This document shows positions 52,083-60,784 of a stretch of 64,000 nt of DNA, in pieces. Below the pieces are notes generated by a model. That model worked only from the letters and a program-made list of their open reading frames with translations. It searched no databases and was not told the DNA's origin. The stretch comes from Bradyrhizobium sp. CB2312 (GTDB lineage: Bacteria > Pseudomonadota > Alphaproteobacteria > Rhizobiales > Xanthobacteraceae): the NCBI RefSeq assembly GCF_029714425.1, contig NZ_CP121668.1, positions 4,299,501 to 4,363,500 of the forward strand, given 5' to 3'. Both the position numbers and the translations under genes were made by a program. How positions within the stretch are numbered: position 1 is the first letter of the stretch; each line of letters begins with the position of its first letter.

Positions 52083-53410
52083 ATGGCTTCTCCGAATGCG
52101 CACGAGTTCGCAGCTCGTTTCAGCCGAACGGCCGGCCTGAAGGCGGACGCGGACAAGCTCGGCAGGCTGAGCGGGGCAGGGCCGGCGGAAGGCGGCCTGC
52201 GCAAGCTGTGGGAAATGAGCGAATTGTCGGCCAGCGAGTTTGCCGACGAAGTTGCGCTCTTCTTCGAGCTTCCGCGCCTCACGCTTCAGGACATGATGGC
52301 GGCGGAGTCCGGGCGCAGCAGTTCTCGCGTCGCTTCCTGCGGGAAATGGCGGTGTTCCCGTGTCAGCCGGCAGGCGCATCGCCGGTGCTTGTGGTTGCCG
52401 ACCCGACCGACCGTGCCTCCATTCAAGCGGCGGGGATCGTGCTGTGCGCGCCGCCCACGATCAAGGTGGCGTCGTTCGAGGACATCGCCACCGTGCTCGA
52501 CCAGCGCCTTGGCGAGGAGGAGAGCGCCAGCGCCGAGAACGCCATCAGTGCCACCGTTCAGGACGACGACATCGACAATCTGCGCGACCTCGCCAGCGGC
52601 GCGCCCGTCGTCCGGGCCGTCAACGACTTGTTCGAGACTGCGGTCGAACTGCGCGCCAGTGATATCCACATCGAGCCGGGCCGCACGTCGCTGATCGTGC
52701 GGATGCGCGTCGATGGATTGCTGCGCAACGTGGCGACGCCCAACGGTGTTCCGCCGCAGGCGGTGATCTCCCGCATCAAGATCCTGGCCGGTCTCAACAT
52801 CGCCGAACGTCGCCTGCCGCAGGAAGATGGCGCGCGGGTCCGGGCCGCGCGCTCGGAGATCGACGTTCGCGTGGCGATCATGCCGACGCAGCATGGCGAG
52901 TCCGCCGTCATCCGCCTCCTGCCGCGGGACCGGGCCCTGTTGTCGATCGACAAGCTGGGCTTCCTTGCCGGCGACCAGAGCAAATTGCGGCGCATGCTGG
53001 CGCTGCCGCACGGCATGATCATCGTCACCGGCCCGACCGGCAGCGGCAAGACCACGACGCTCGCAACGGTCCTGTCGCTGCTCAATGAGCCCACCCGCAA
53101 GATCCTGACGATCGAGGACCCTGTCGAATACGAGATTCCGGGCATCTGCCAGTCCAGGCCAAACCGTCGATCGGGCTGACTTTCGCCACCGCACTGCGCT
53201 CCTTCGTCCGCCAGGACCCCGATGTGATCATGGTCGGCGAGGTCCGCGACTCCGAGACGGCCCATGTCGCCATTCACGCCGCTCACCGGCCATCTCGTGC
53301 TGACCACGTTGCACACCGAGACGGCTGCGGCCGCCGTGCCACGGCTCCTCGATCTCGGGGTCGAGGCGTTCCTGCTGCGCTCGACGCTGCGTGCGGTGAT
53401 CGCAACAAGG
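52083..53410 (+). pseudogene. gspE: T2SS ATPase GspE, multiply frameshifted and truncated
   Basis: Pieces in three reading frames line up into one GspE. The N-terminal domain runs from ATG 52083 to a shift near 52311. The main part has ELRASDIHIEPG, the NTE Arg region and Walker A GPTGSGKTTT at about 53032, up to a one-base deletion near 53152. [25 protein letters not shown] reaches a third shift near 53283. [34 protein letters not shown] follows and stops matching after about 53408. The zinc-finger and C-terminal regions are missing. It cannot make an active ATPase, so this T2SS locus is non-functional unless E is supplied elsewhere. Confidence 0.9.
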
Positions 53411-53908
53411 TCGATCTCAAGGAATTCAGTCGGCATGAGACGCTCGATGCCGTCGACGGCCAGAGCGGCTATTATTGAAAGTTGAGGCTGCGTCATATCG
53501 TAAGAGCAGCTTAAAGTAGCATTAGATCATACTCATCTTCCGGGCTCGCGGTGGCTCCGTGCAGGCGAGCGGGATGACCGGCCGCTGGCCGCAGCTCCGA
53601 TTTTTCCTTTAAATTCGCGATCGAATTTGCGATGCAGGCTCCAGGGGTTGAAGGCGGCCTGAGTCTGGAGGGGAATTTTGGCAGGACGCCGGTGTGTGCT
53701 AGCAGGGCCGCGGGACCGGCCGGGGGCATCGGGCGAGCGCAAATTAACCATCGGCAATGCGATGGTCGCGCGAAAGGCTTTACTGTGGGGACAATTCGCG
53801 CAAAGCCTGTCGCTACGAACGCAACCCTACTTTTCATTAGTCAGTTGAAAAGGTTAACTAATCCCGCTTTGCAAGGGCAAAGTGGGGACATTGGCCGGAG
53901 AGGGCGAG
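53411..53908. other. Remnant region after gspE
   Basis: About 500 bases. The first 70 encode a short tail ([19 protein letters not shown], stop at about 53478) unlike GspE, probably the end of another gene joined by deletion. The rest shows no gene. CTTTTC/GAAAAG arms near 53829-53851 form a weak hairpin. Confidence 0.4.
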
Positions 53909-54274
53909 ATGGTCGGCAGGAGACATGATTCGCGGGAAATTTCGGACAAGCTGGCCCAGGCGGATCAACTCGCGGCTAGAGGCAAGACCCAGCGCGAGAT
54001 ATCGAAGGCGCTCGGCGTCAGCATCATGACCTATCATCGCTGGAAGAAGATGCTCAAATCTCCCGAGCCTGCGAAGGATGGGGCAGGCGGCGCTATTGAC
54101 ATTGGCTCGAGCATCCCTCGCGATGCCAACTCCGAAGACACCATCAAGCGCCTCGAGGTGGAAAACGCGCAACTGCGACGTCTTGTAACTGACATGTTGC
54201 TCGAGAAGCTGAAATACGAGGAAGAGCTGCGCGCACGCCAGGAGCCGCGGCTCCGGCGCCCCGAGAAGGGCTAG
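53909..54274 (+). CDS. Orphan transposase OrfA-like HTH protein
   Basis: A 121-residue protein. An N-terminal HTH (EISDKLAQADQLAARGKTQREISKALGVSIMTYHRWKKML) and a C-terminal leucine-zipper-like stretch (IKRLEVENAQLRRLVTDMLLEKLKYEEELRARQ) copy the layout of IS3-family OrfA transposase subunits. No OrfB, terminal inverted repeat or target duplication was found around it. It may be an insertion-sequence remnant or a domesticated DNA-binding protein. GGAGAGGG is close upstream of ATG 53909. Confidence 0.65.
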   Translation: MVGRRHDSREISDKLAQADQLAARGKTQREISKALGVSIMTYHRWKKMLKSPEPAKDGAGGAIDIGSSIPRDANSEDTIKRLEVENAQLRRLVTDMLLEKLKYEEELRARQEPRLRRPEKG

Positions 54275-54373
54275 CGCGTCCGCAAGCGAAGTGAACACCG
54301 GTTCGCATCGGGAAAACGCGGCAACACAATAAATCGAGAGCCCCGTTCCGATGTCCTCGGAACGGACATGGCT

Positions 54374-55095
54374 CTAGGGCCTGATCCCCAAAGCGGGAGG
54401 CAAGGGGAAGGACGAGGCAAGGGACGCGGGAAGCGGCGAGGCCGACGACGCGAGTTCAACGGCCGGTTTGGCCTGCTCGGCACCGAACGATACCCAGACG
54501 TTCGGATCCGTCGCGCTCTGGCGCGACAGGTATCGATAATCGTCTCGTACCAGAACAGGATTTCCGGCGTCTGGTTGTCGAGTATCATTTCGCCTCGATC
54601 GGACCGGACGGTCAGGACGGCATGACGCGTCCTGGTCTGGCCGCGCTCCTCGACGATGGTGATCAGCAGCGCGCCCTGGGGCCACCCAGCCTTCGCCAGC
54701 AGCTTGCGCTTGAGCAGGACCATGTCTTCACAATCGCCGCGGTCGAGCGGGTAGGCCCAGCGCTCGGTTTTTCCATAGAGTTCGGCATCGCTGGTCCACG
54801 TCACGCGATCGTTGACGTATTTGTTGATCTCGTAGAGTTGCTGGAGCAGCTCGGGCGTGAGCGTGACGTCGCGCGCCTGATCGGCCGAGGGCTTGCATTC
54901 GTCGGCATTGGCGGCACAGAGCTGGAGCCAGCCATTGGGCGCCTTGGTCGCGCTGCCGATCGCGGCGAATAGCGCCGGACGGGTAAGGAAGGCGTGAGCC
55001 GGGAGCGCATCCCAGGCGAACAGGGCGGCAGCGGCAGCCGCGGTCCACGCGCGAAGCCGTCTGGCGGTTCGTCCCTCCATGCAGAAATTCGTCAT
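54374..55095 (-). pseudogene. Transglutaminase-like cysteine peptidase (BTLCP/DUF920), frameshifted near the C-terminus
   Basis: A secreted protease family. Signal peptide (about 10-35, ending AHA-F), catalytic Cys in PLDRGDCEDMVLLKR, His in TRTRHAVLTV and Asp in MILDNQTPEI. The expected continuation FWYETDYRYLSRQSATDPNVWVSFG is reached only by a one-base shift near 54540. Without it, the frame runs on as Arg/Pro-rich nonsense to 54271. All catalytic residues precede the break, so a partly folded product is conceivable. It is either decay or a sequencing error. Confidence 0.8.
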
Positions 55096-55231
55096 GCCCG
55101 TTCCCCACCGGATTCCGGGTGGAAGGCTCGCAGAGACAGCTCGCGATCCCGCTAAGCAATTGCTTCAAATTGAACGGATCTCGGCAGATGCCGTTTCACG
55201 CGGACGGCTATGGTGTGATTTCAGTTAAGGT

Positions 55232-55537
55232 TCAGCGATGGTCGCTCCGCAGCGGCTCCCAGATCTCGATATCGCGATCGCGCACGAGCAACCCGGGAAG
55301 CGCTTCGTGCCAGGCGTTTCGATAGGATCGCTTGATCTGGACATTCAGGAGCTCTTCATGGCTCTCCCAGGTCTCGTAGAGCATGAAGCGATATTCGGAC
55401 GCCGGATCGCGATGCAGGACCGCCTGGTGGAAGGTCGGCTCGTTCCGCATCGCGTCGAGTACCATCCCGAGCAGCCGCAGAAAATTTTCGCGCTACCCAG
55501 GCACGACGTCGAACTTGATGACGTAGGTAACCGGCAT
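55232..55537 (-). pseudogene. ABM-domain monooxygenase with in-frame nonsense codon
   Basis: The full frame from ATG 55537 reads MPVTYVIKFDVVPG, stop, RENFLRLLGMVLDAMRNEPTF and continues through AVLHRDPASEYRFMLYETWESHEELLNVQ to 55232. This is a roughly 100-residue antibiotic-biosynthesis-monooxygenase (quinol monooxygenase-like) protein. Codon 15 is TAG (55493-55495) where Gln (CAG) is expected. Reinitiation inside would lose the first beta strand. Confidence 0.8.
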
Positions 55538-55846
55538 GGGTGACTTGCCTCGGTGTTCGCCCTGGCGGGAATTGCCGCCAGTCGACGCGAGGATGCGCCA
55601 CGCAACCCAGGCGGGTCGATTACCTCGCGGGTAATGAGGACGCGAAATGTGCACGCCAGTTCAACCGCGCAAGTCAGCCCGACGCTGCATCTGCTTCGGC
55701 GTCGGACATCAACACCCGCGCCGGATGGCTGAAGATTTCGAATTGGTCTCCGCGCGCGACACCGACGAGCGTGGTGCCGCTCGACGTGAGTCGGGGCATT
55801 TTCACCGAGGCCGCGGGTGTAAGACGCGATCGCATGCGCTGATGAA
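55538..55846. other. Intergenic region without recognised features
   Basis: Frames on both strands are short and lack ribosome binding sites. A minus-strand frame at 55674-55886 has some protein-like text at its end but no known family. Confidence 0.35.
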
Positions 55847-56083
55847 TTGGGAGCGGTGCATGAGTGCTTGCCTTGCGTCTGTTCATCGACGCGCGAGCGC
55901 GAGCAAGGCTCCGAAACGTCCAGGAACTTGCGATGGCATCTCGGGTTCTTCGCCTGCAGGGCTTGCAACGCCGTTGCTCACATCCTGACGCAGGAAGAGG
56001 TTGCGATCCTCGGCAGCGAGATCCTGCTCAAGCAGAACAAGTCCGATGGCTACATATGTGTGAGCTGCGGTGGAGGACGATGA
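55847..56083 (+). CDS. Possible small zinc-ribbon protein
   Basis: A 78-residue frame (TTG start; GTG 55856 also possible). The last 50 residues look genuine: FFACRACNAVAHILTQEEVAIL...SDGYICVSCGGGR, two C-x-x-C pairs like a zinc ribbon. The stop overlaps the ATG of the isochorismatase-like gene (ATGA at 56080-56083), supporting translation. The N-terminus is uncertain and may be degraded. Confidence 0.45.
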   Translation: MGAVHECLPCVCSSTREREQGSETSRNLRWHLGFFACRACNAVAHILTQEEVAILGSEILLKQNKSDGYICVSCGGGR

Positions 56084-56688
56084 GAGATAGCACGTCGAAG
56101 GTCGCTTACATCACGAACGCCGTTCACCTCTGCATCGATATGCAGAATATTTTCGCTCCCGGCGGGCTGTGGGCGACGCCCTGGATGGAACGGGTCTTGC
56201 CGACGATTGCCGGGATCGCTTCGCGCTATCAGGCCCGGACGATCTTCACGCGCTTCATCACGCCGCAGGATCCGGAAGATCGCCCCGGACAGTGGCAGCG
56301 CTATTTTCACCGCTGGAGCGAGGCGACGCGCCGGCATCTGTCGCCATCCGCGCTCGAGCTCGTGCCGGCGCTTGGCCGGCTCGTTCCGCCCGCCGTCGTC
56401 ATCGACAAGCCGGCCTATTCTGCGTTCAGCAATCCCGGTCTTGCGACCCTGCTGGTCGAAAAGCACGTCGGCACGGTCGTCATCACCGGGGCAGAGACGG
56501 ATGTCTGCGTGCTGTCGACGGTGCTGAGCGCCGTCGATTTCGGTTTCAGAGTCGTCATCGTCGAAGACGCGCTGTGCAGCTCGTCCGACGTCGGGCATGA
56601 TGCGCTGATGACGATGTACCGCACCCGCTTTCACGGCCAGGTGGATCTTCTGACCGCGGAAGAGCTGGCAGAGTTTTGGCGCGCGTAG
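56080..56688 (+). CDS. Isochorismatase-family cysteine hydrolase
   Basis: A 202-residue hydrolase with the full catalytic triad: D20 (LCIDMQNIF), K110 (VVIDKPAYSAF) and C143 (TGAETDVCVLS). A cis-peptide-type VITGAETDVC motif is present. Family members hydrolyse amides or vinyl ethers (nicotinamidase, ureidoacrylate hydrolase and others); the substrate is not predictable. GGAGG is close upstream. It is coupled to the small zinc-ribbon frame before it and convergent with the Crp/Fnr gene. Confidence 0.9.
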   Translation: MRDSTSKVAYITNAVHLCIDMQNIFAPGGLWATPWMERVLPTIAGIASRYQARTIFTRFITPQDPEDRPGQWQRYFHRWSEATRRHLSPSALELVPALGRLVPPAVVIDKPAYSAFSNPGLATLLVEKHVGTVVITGAETDVCVLSTVLSAVDFGFRVVIVEDALCSSSDVGHDALMTMYRTRFHGQVDLLTAEELAEFWRA

Positions 56689-56709
56689 AAATGCGCGCCT
56701 CGAAGCGGC

Positions 56710-57492
56710 TCAAGCAAGCGCGACGTCGGCCGGCGCCGCTCTCGGTTGGGGCGTCCGCGCATCGCTTTCTGCGGATCGCATGCTCAGATAGGCCGGATCG
56801 AAGCCGGCGAGCCGGACCAGTCCCGGCCAATTGGTGATCGTCATGGTCTTGCCCTGCCATTGCAGCAGGTTGCAGCGGCGCAACTCCTGAATGGTGCGGT
56901 TGGCGTGCACCGGGGAGATGCTGCAGGCGGCCGCGATGTCGGACTGGGTGAAGGGCGAGGGCAATCTGAAATCCCTGGCGAGACCGACGATCTGCAGGCG
57001 CGCGGTGATCTCGCAGAGCAGATGCGCCACGCGCGTCAACGCATCGCGACTGCCGAGATTGACCGTCCAGTTTCGCTGGATCGCGTGATCTGCCAGCAGC
57101 ATCAGCAGCAGGGCGTGCGCCATGGCCGGCGAACGCGCCGCCATCCCGCGACAGAAGCGGTGCGGCACGAGGGCGACGATCGCAGGGCCGAGCGCGATCA
57201 GATTGCCGTCGATGCGCGGGCGATGGAGCGTGTGAAGGTTGGCGATGTCGCCAGCAACGCAGATCGACGTGATCTGCCCATCCTGGCTTTCCGGATTCTG
57301 CCAGGACAGATAGCCCTTGAGCAGCAGGCAGCATTGGGTCGCCTCGTCGCCATGCCGCAGAATGGCCTGATGCGTTCCGACATGCGCGATGCCGCTCGGC
57401 ATGCCCGCGAGAAGGTCGAGATCGTCGGCGGTCAGGTCGGCAAGGCTCGCCAGGCGATCGGCGAGCCTCGAGTAAGCAAATCCTGCTTGCAT
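56710..57492 (-). CDS. Crp/Fnr-family transcriptional regulator
   Basis: A 260-residue protein. A cyclic-nucleotide-binding fold (about 30-145, AILRHGDEATQCCLLLKGYLSWQN) precedes a winged helix with recognition part PSPFTQSDIAAACSISPVHANRTIQELRRCNLLQWQGKTMTI (about 180-225). The Cys pair in the sensor (QCCLL) is not the Fnr iron-sulphur pattern, so the signal is unknown. The C-terminal tail is Ala/Pro-rich and disordered. Confidence 0.92.
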   Translation of the reverse strand: MQAGFAYSRLADRLASLADLTADDLDLLAGMPSGIAHVGTHQAILRHGDEATQCCLLLKGYLSWQNPESQDGQITSICVAGDIANLHTLHRPRIDGNLIALGPAIVALVPHRFCRGMAARSPAMAHALLLMLLADHAIQRNWTVNLGSRDALTRVAHLLCEITARLQIVGLARDFRLPSPFTQSDIAAACSISPVHANRTIQELRRCNLLQWQGKTMTITNWPGLVRLAGFDPAYLSMRSAESDARTPQPRAAPADVALA

Positions 57493-57665
57493 GCGATGTC
57501 CGATGGCCCGCCGCCCGTGTCGGACTTTGGCCGAGAAGGACGGCGGAAAGCATTAACCTTTGATACGTTTGCGCCGACGAATGGGCCCGGAGCCATGCCG
57601 CATGATCGCCTGAGGTCAGGGAACTATGCTCGTCAATCGGCTTGCCGAACCAAGGTTCCTAGCGC

Positions 57666-57830
57666 TCAATTGACGTTGTCGCCGAGCATGTTGCGGAAGG
57701 CGGTGATGACGGCGACAACGCCGCTCACGCCTTGCATGAGCGCGATCTCGCCCTGCTGCTCGTGGCGAATAGCATGGGCCATGATGCGCAGGCGCAGATC
57801 ACCGCGGCTGTGCCACATCTGATCAGCCAT
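57666..57830 (-). CDS. 54-residue conserved-looking protein, last gene of the CsbD-DUF305 operon
   Basis: Starts ATG 57830, overlapping the stop of the DUF305 gene by 8 bases, and ends TGA 57666. The product begins MADQMWHSRGDLRLRIMAHA and continues to FRNMLGDNVN. It is amphipathic with a mildly hydrophobic middle (ALMQGVSGVVAVITAF). Overlap with the upstream gene indicates coupled translation. No family recognised. Confidence 0.6.
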   Translation of the reverse strand: MADQMWHSRGDLRLRIMAHAIRHEQQGEIALMQGVSGVVAVITAFRNMLGDNVN

Positions 57831-58821
57831 CCTGACCGCGTCTGTGATGCTTGCTCATTGCTGCGACGAACAGCGCGTCGAACTGGTCGGCCGGCGCGGT
57901 CTTGACCTGCCGCATCTCGTTCGGCGTCAAGAAGCCCGGCATGGCGGCGCGTTCCTCGGTGCTGCAATCCGGCATGTCCGTGTCGAACCAGCTCAGCCAC
58001 CAGGTCTCGAAAATCCGGTTCTCGCCGGTCTGACTCGCGACCATCAGCATCGCGAGCTTGCGCAGATGCGGATCGCGTGCGCGTTCGGCACCGCTCTGTG
58101 CGAGCTCGATACCCTGCGTGTGATGCGTCGTCATATGGCGGAGATAAGCCTGGTCGGCATTCCTGTCGCGGCCGGTCCAGGGCAGCTCAAAGCCGATGCT
58201 GCCGAGCAGCGCGATTGTGCCGAGCACTGCAACCATGGCCATTGCGCCGGTGATCCAGGCATTGGTGAAGCGTAGGTCTCGTTCCGGCGCGTTGCCCGGC
58301 ATCCAGCGCAGCCGCGCGAACAGGGGATACATCACGGCGGAGGAGCCGTGGACGAGCAGGCCGATCCAGTAGGGTTGTTGCAGCGTGAACAACGGCTGCC
58401 AGAACGGAAACAGCGGCACCAGCACGAACCATTCCATGGCCGAGGAAAACACGGCCCAGGGCAGCGCGAGCAGCAGGATCGTGAGCGGCCGCAAATCGGC
58501 GGTCCAGCGCCCGAGCACGCCGAAGAAGACCAGCGCCCAGGAGAAATCCGCCCATTGGTGGAAGGCGATGCCGGTGAGGATCGCGCTCCACGACGGCTCG
58601 GCGCTGATCGCCCAGTCGCGTGCCGGAATGGCCGCAACCGTCATCCAGTCGACCGCGGCATCGCGGCCGATTCGGGTGGCGAAGAGCTGGCTCACGATGG
58701 TCGAGAAGCTGCTACTGATGAGGCCGAGCGCGGCAGCGGCGATCCAGCGTGAATGCCGCCGACGTATGGAGAGTAACGAGGTGCTCTCGCCAGTGTGCTG
58801 AAGGGAGATGGCCGGGTGCAC
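57823..58821 (-). CDS. Membrane protein with C-terminal DUF305 domain
   Basis: A 332-residue protein. The N-terminal part has about five membrane helices (WIAAAALGLISSSFSTIVSQLF, FSWALVFFGVLGRWTADL, LTILLLALPWAVFSSAMEWFV, PYWIGLLVHGSSAVMYPLF, AWITGAMAMVAVLGTIALLGS). From about residue 225 a DUF305 four-helix part follows (YLRHMTTHHTQGIELAQSG...RKLAMLMVASQTGENRIFETWWLSWF). DUF305 domains occur in secreted metal-response proteins; the HMxxHH cluster could bind metal. Start is GTG 58821, 7 bases after the CsbD-like stop. Confidence 0.85.
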   Translation of the reverse strand: MHPAISLQHTGESTSLLSIRRRHSRWIAAAALGLISSSFSTIVSQLFATRIGRDAAVDWMTVAAIPARDWAISAEPSWSAILTGIAFHQWADFSWALVFFGVLGRWTADLRPLTILLLALPWAVFSSAMEWFVLVPLFPFWQPLFTLQQPYWIGLLVHGSSAVMYPLFARLRWMPGNAPERDLRFTNAWITGAMAMVAVLGTIALLGSIGFELPWTGRDRNADQAYLRHMTTHHTQGIELAQSGAERARDPHLRKLAMLMVASQTGENRIFETWWLSWFDTDMPDCSTEERAAMPGFLTPNEMRQVKTAPADQFDALFVAAMSKHHRRGQDG

Positions 58822-58827
58822 GGCGGT

Positions 58828-59007
58828 TCACGTGAGCTGCTTGAGCTTCTTCAGCGGATTGAGATCGCTCGGCTGGTCCTGCTCGTCACGGCCGCGCTCG
58901 GCTTGCGCCTTGCCGTCGTCGTGCAGATCCTGATCGCCGATGATCTCGCCGACAGCCTGCCTGGTCCTGCCGACGATCCGCTCCCGAAGACCCTTGGTCT
59001 TGCCCAT
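58828..59007 (-). CDS. CsbD-family small stress protein
   Basis: A 59-residue protein from ATG 59007 (GGAGG 6 bases upstream): MGKTKGLRERIVGRTRQAVGEIIGDQDLHDDGKAQAERG and a Lys-rich tail. The pattern IVGRTRQAVGEIIGDQ..DDGKAQAERG matches CsbD proteins, general-stress proteins without a known mechanism. It is first in a three-gene operon with the DUF305 membrane protein and the 54-residue protein. Confidence 0.78.
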   Translation of the reverse strand: MGKTKGLRERIVGRTRQAVGEIIGDQDLHDDGKAQAERGRDEQDQPSDLNPLKKLKQLT

Positions 59008-59165
59008 GAGCTGCCTCCGATATGGCCTGCCTCCAAGCTCACGCCGCTAACCCCGGCGCTTGAAGGGGGCGAGCGCCGGGGCTGCGGTCTGGTACGCTTC
59101 CGGCAGCGGGGGGACCCCGGAAGCGTTGATGAGACTCGCTGGCGCGCCGATGGTTCCTGCGGCGA

Positions 59166-60767
59166 TCACCGGTTCTCGAGCGCGATGATCACCCCTTCAT
59201 TGCCCCGAAGCAGGGTGGTGGCGTGCGGCAGTGGCGCGGGCGGTCGGTCCAAATGCGTCGATATCAGCAGGCGGCCATGGCCGTGCCAGTGCCATTTGCG
59301 CGGTTCGGCGGCGATGTTGAGCGCGACCAGTATCCCGTTAAGGCCATCGGTCCGCCGGTAGGCCAGAACCTCGTTTTGTGAACGCAGGGGCTCATAGCTG
59401 CCCTGGCGTAGGCACGCATGCTCGCGCCGGAGCGCCATCAGCGCGCGAAACAGCGCCAAGATCGAATGTTCGTCACGGCGCTGCGCGGTCACGTTGAGCG
59501 CGCCATCGCGCTCCATCGGAAGCCAGGGATCGCCGGTGCTAAAGCCGCCATTGGCGCTGTTGTCCCACCGCATCGGCGCGCGTTCGGGGTCGCGGCACAG
59601 TCCGTATCCCGGCACCAGCTTCTCGAAGGGATCGCAGACGCGGTCGGGCGGAATCGGCACGCGCTTGCGGCCAATCTCGTCGCCCATATACAGGAACGGC
59701 GTTCCGCGCAGCGTCATCAGCAGCATCGCCAGCACACGCATCTGCGCTTCGCCGATCTTGCTCGCGATCCGCTGCTTGTCGTGGCCGCCGATCAACCAGA
59801 CCGGCCAGGCGTCGTCGGGCAGGGCGTTATAATAGGCGTCGATCGCCGCTTGCAGCGACAGCGCATCCCAATGCGCGTCGAGCAGCGCGAAATTGAGCGG
59901 CAGGTGCAGGCGCGGCCGGTCATTGCCGTAGAAGTGACCGATGCGGTCGGTCTTGCCCTGCACCTCGCCGCAGAGCAGCCGTTCCGGATAGTCGTCGACT
60001 ACCTCTCGGATGAATTCGATGCAGGTCATCGTCTCCGGCCGGTCATCGGTGAAGACAGGCGTCCGACGCTGCGGCGGCGGTTTGCCCTCGGCCTGCGGGT
60101 TCGGTGGATTGTCACGCAAAAGCTCGTCCTTGATCAGGACCGCGCTGGCATCGACGCGAAAACCGTCGACGCCGCGATCGAGCCAAAACCGCATCACATC
60201 GGCGATCGCGGCGCGCAGTTGCGGATTGCGCCAGTTGAGGTCGGGCTGCTCGACCAGGAAGGAGTGGTAGTAATATTGCCGCCGCGCCTCGCACCATTCC
60301 CAACCGCTGCCGCCGAAGCGGCTCAGCCAGTTGTTGGGCGGCCCCCCGGTCTCGGCCGCATCGGCCCAGATGTACCAATCGGCCTTGGCACTGTTCGGCG
60401 AGCTGGAGCTCTCGACGAACCATGCGTGATCGTCCGCGGTGTGATTGGGAACGAGATCGAGGATGAGGCGGATGCCTTCGGCGTGCAGCGCCTCGAGCAG
60501 GCGGTCGAAATCATCGAGGCTGCCGAAGGCGGGATCGATCGAGCAGTAATCCGAGATGTCGTAGCCGAGATCCCGGAACGGGCTGTTGTAGATCGGCGTC
60601 AGCCAGACCGCGTCGACGCCGAGCCATTTCAGATAGTCGATGCGCGACATCAGGCCGGCGAGGTCGCCCTTGCCGTCGCTATTGGAGTCCTGGAAGGAGA
60701 TCAGTACGATCTCGTAGATGACGGCGGATTCCCACCACGCGCCTGCTTCACCGGACTTGGCGGTCAT
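59166..60767 (-). CDS. GH13 alpha-glucosidase / alpha-amylase family hydrolase
   Basis: A 533-residue cytoplasmic enzyme. The (beta/alpha)8 barrel has the conserved regions: DLVPNHT (104-110), DGFRVDA with nucleophile D206, LLCGEVQG with acid/base E268, and IGGHDKQRI with D330. The start AVIYEIVLISFQDSNSDGKGDLAGLMSRIDYLKWLGVDAVWLTPIY is of the oligo-1,6-glucosidase/alpha-glucosidase group. A C-terminal beta domain completes it. It probably hydrolyses maltose- or isomaltose-type sugars; trehalose-related chemistry cannot be excluded. Confidence 0.92.
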   Translation of the reverse strand: MTAKSGEAGAWWESAVIYEIVLISFQDSNSDGKGDLAGLMSRIDYLKWLGVDAVWLTPIYNSPFRDLGYDISDYCSIDPAFGSLDDFDRLLEALHAEGIRLILDLVPNHTADDHAWFVESSSSPNSAKADWYIWADAAETGGPPNNWLSRFGGSGWEWCEARRQYYYHSFLVEQPDLNWRNPQLRAAIADVMRFWLDRGVDGFRVDASAVLIKDELLRDNPPNPQAEGKPPPQRRTPVFTDDRPETMTCIEFIREVVDDYPERLLCGEVQGKTDRIGHFYGNDRPRLHLPLNFALLDAHWDALSLQAAIDAYYNALPDDAWPVWLIGGHDKQRIASKIGEAQMRVLAMLLMTLRGTPFLYMGDEIGRKRVPIPPDRVCDPFEKLVPGYGLCRDPERAPMRWDNSANGGFSTGDPWLPMERDGALNVTAQRRDEHSILALFRALMALRREHACLRQGSYEPLRSQNEVLAYRRTDGLNGILVALNIAAEPRKWHWHGHGRLLISTHLDRPPAPLPHATTLLRGNEGVIIALENR

Positions 60768-60784
60768 CGACTTGCTTCACCTCG

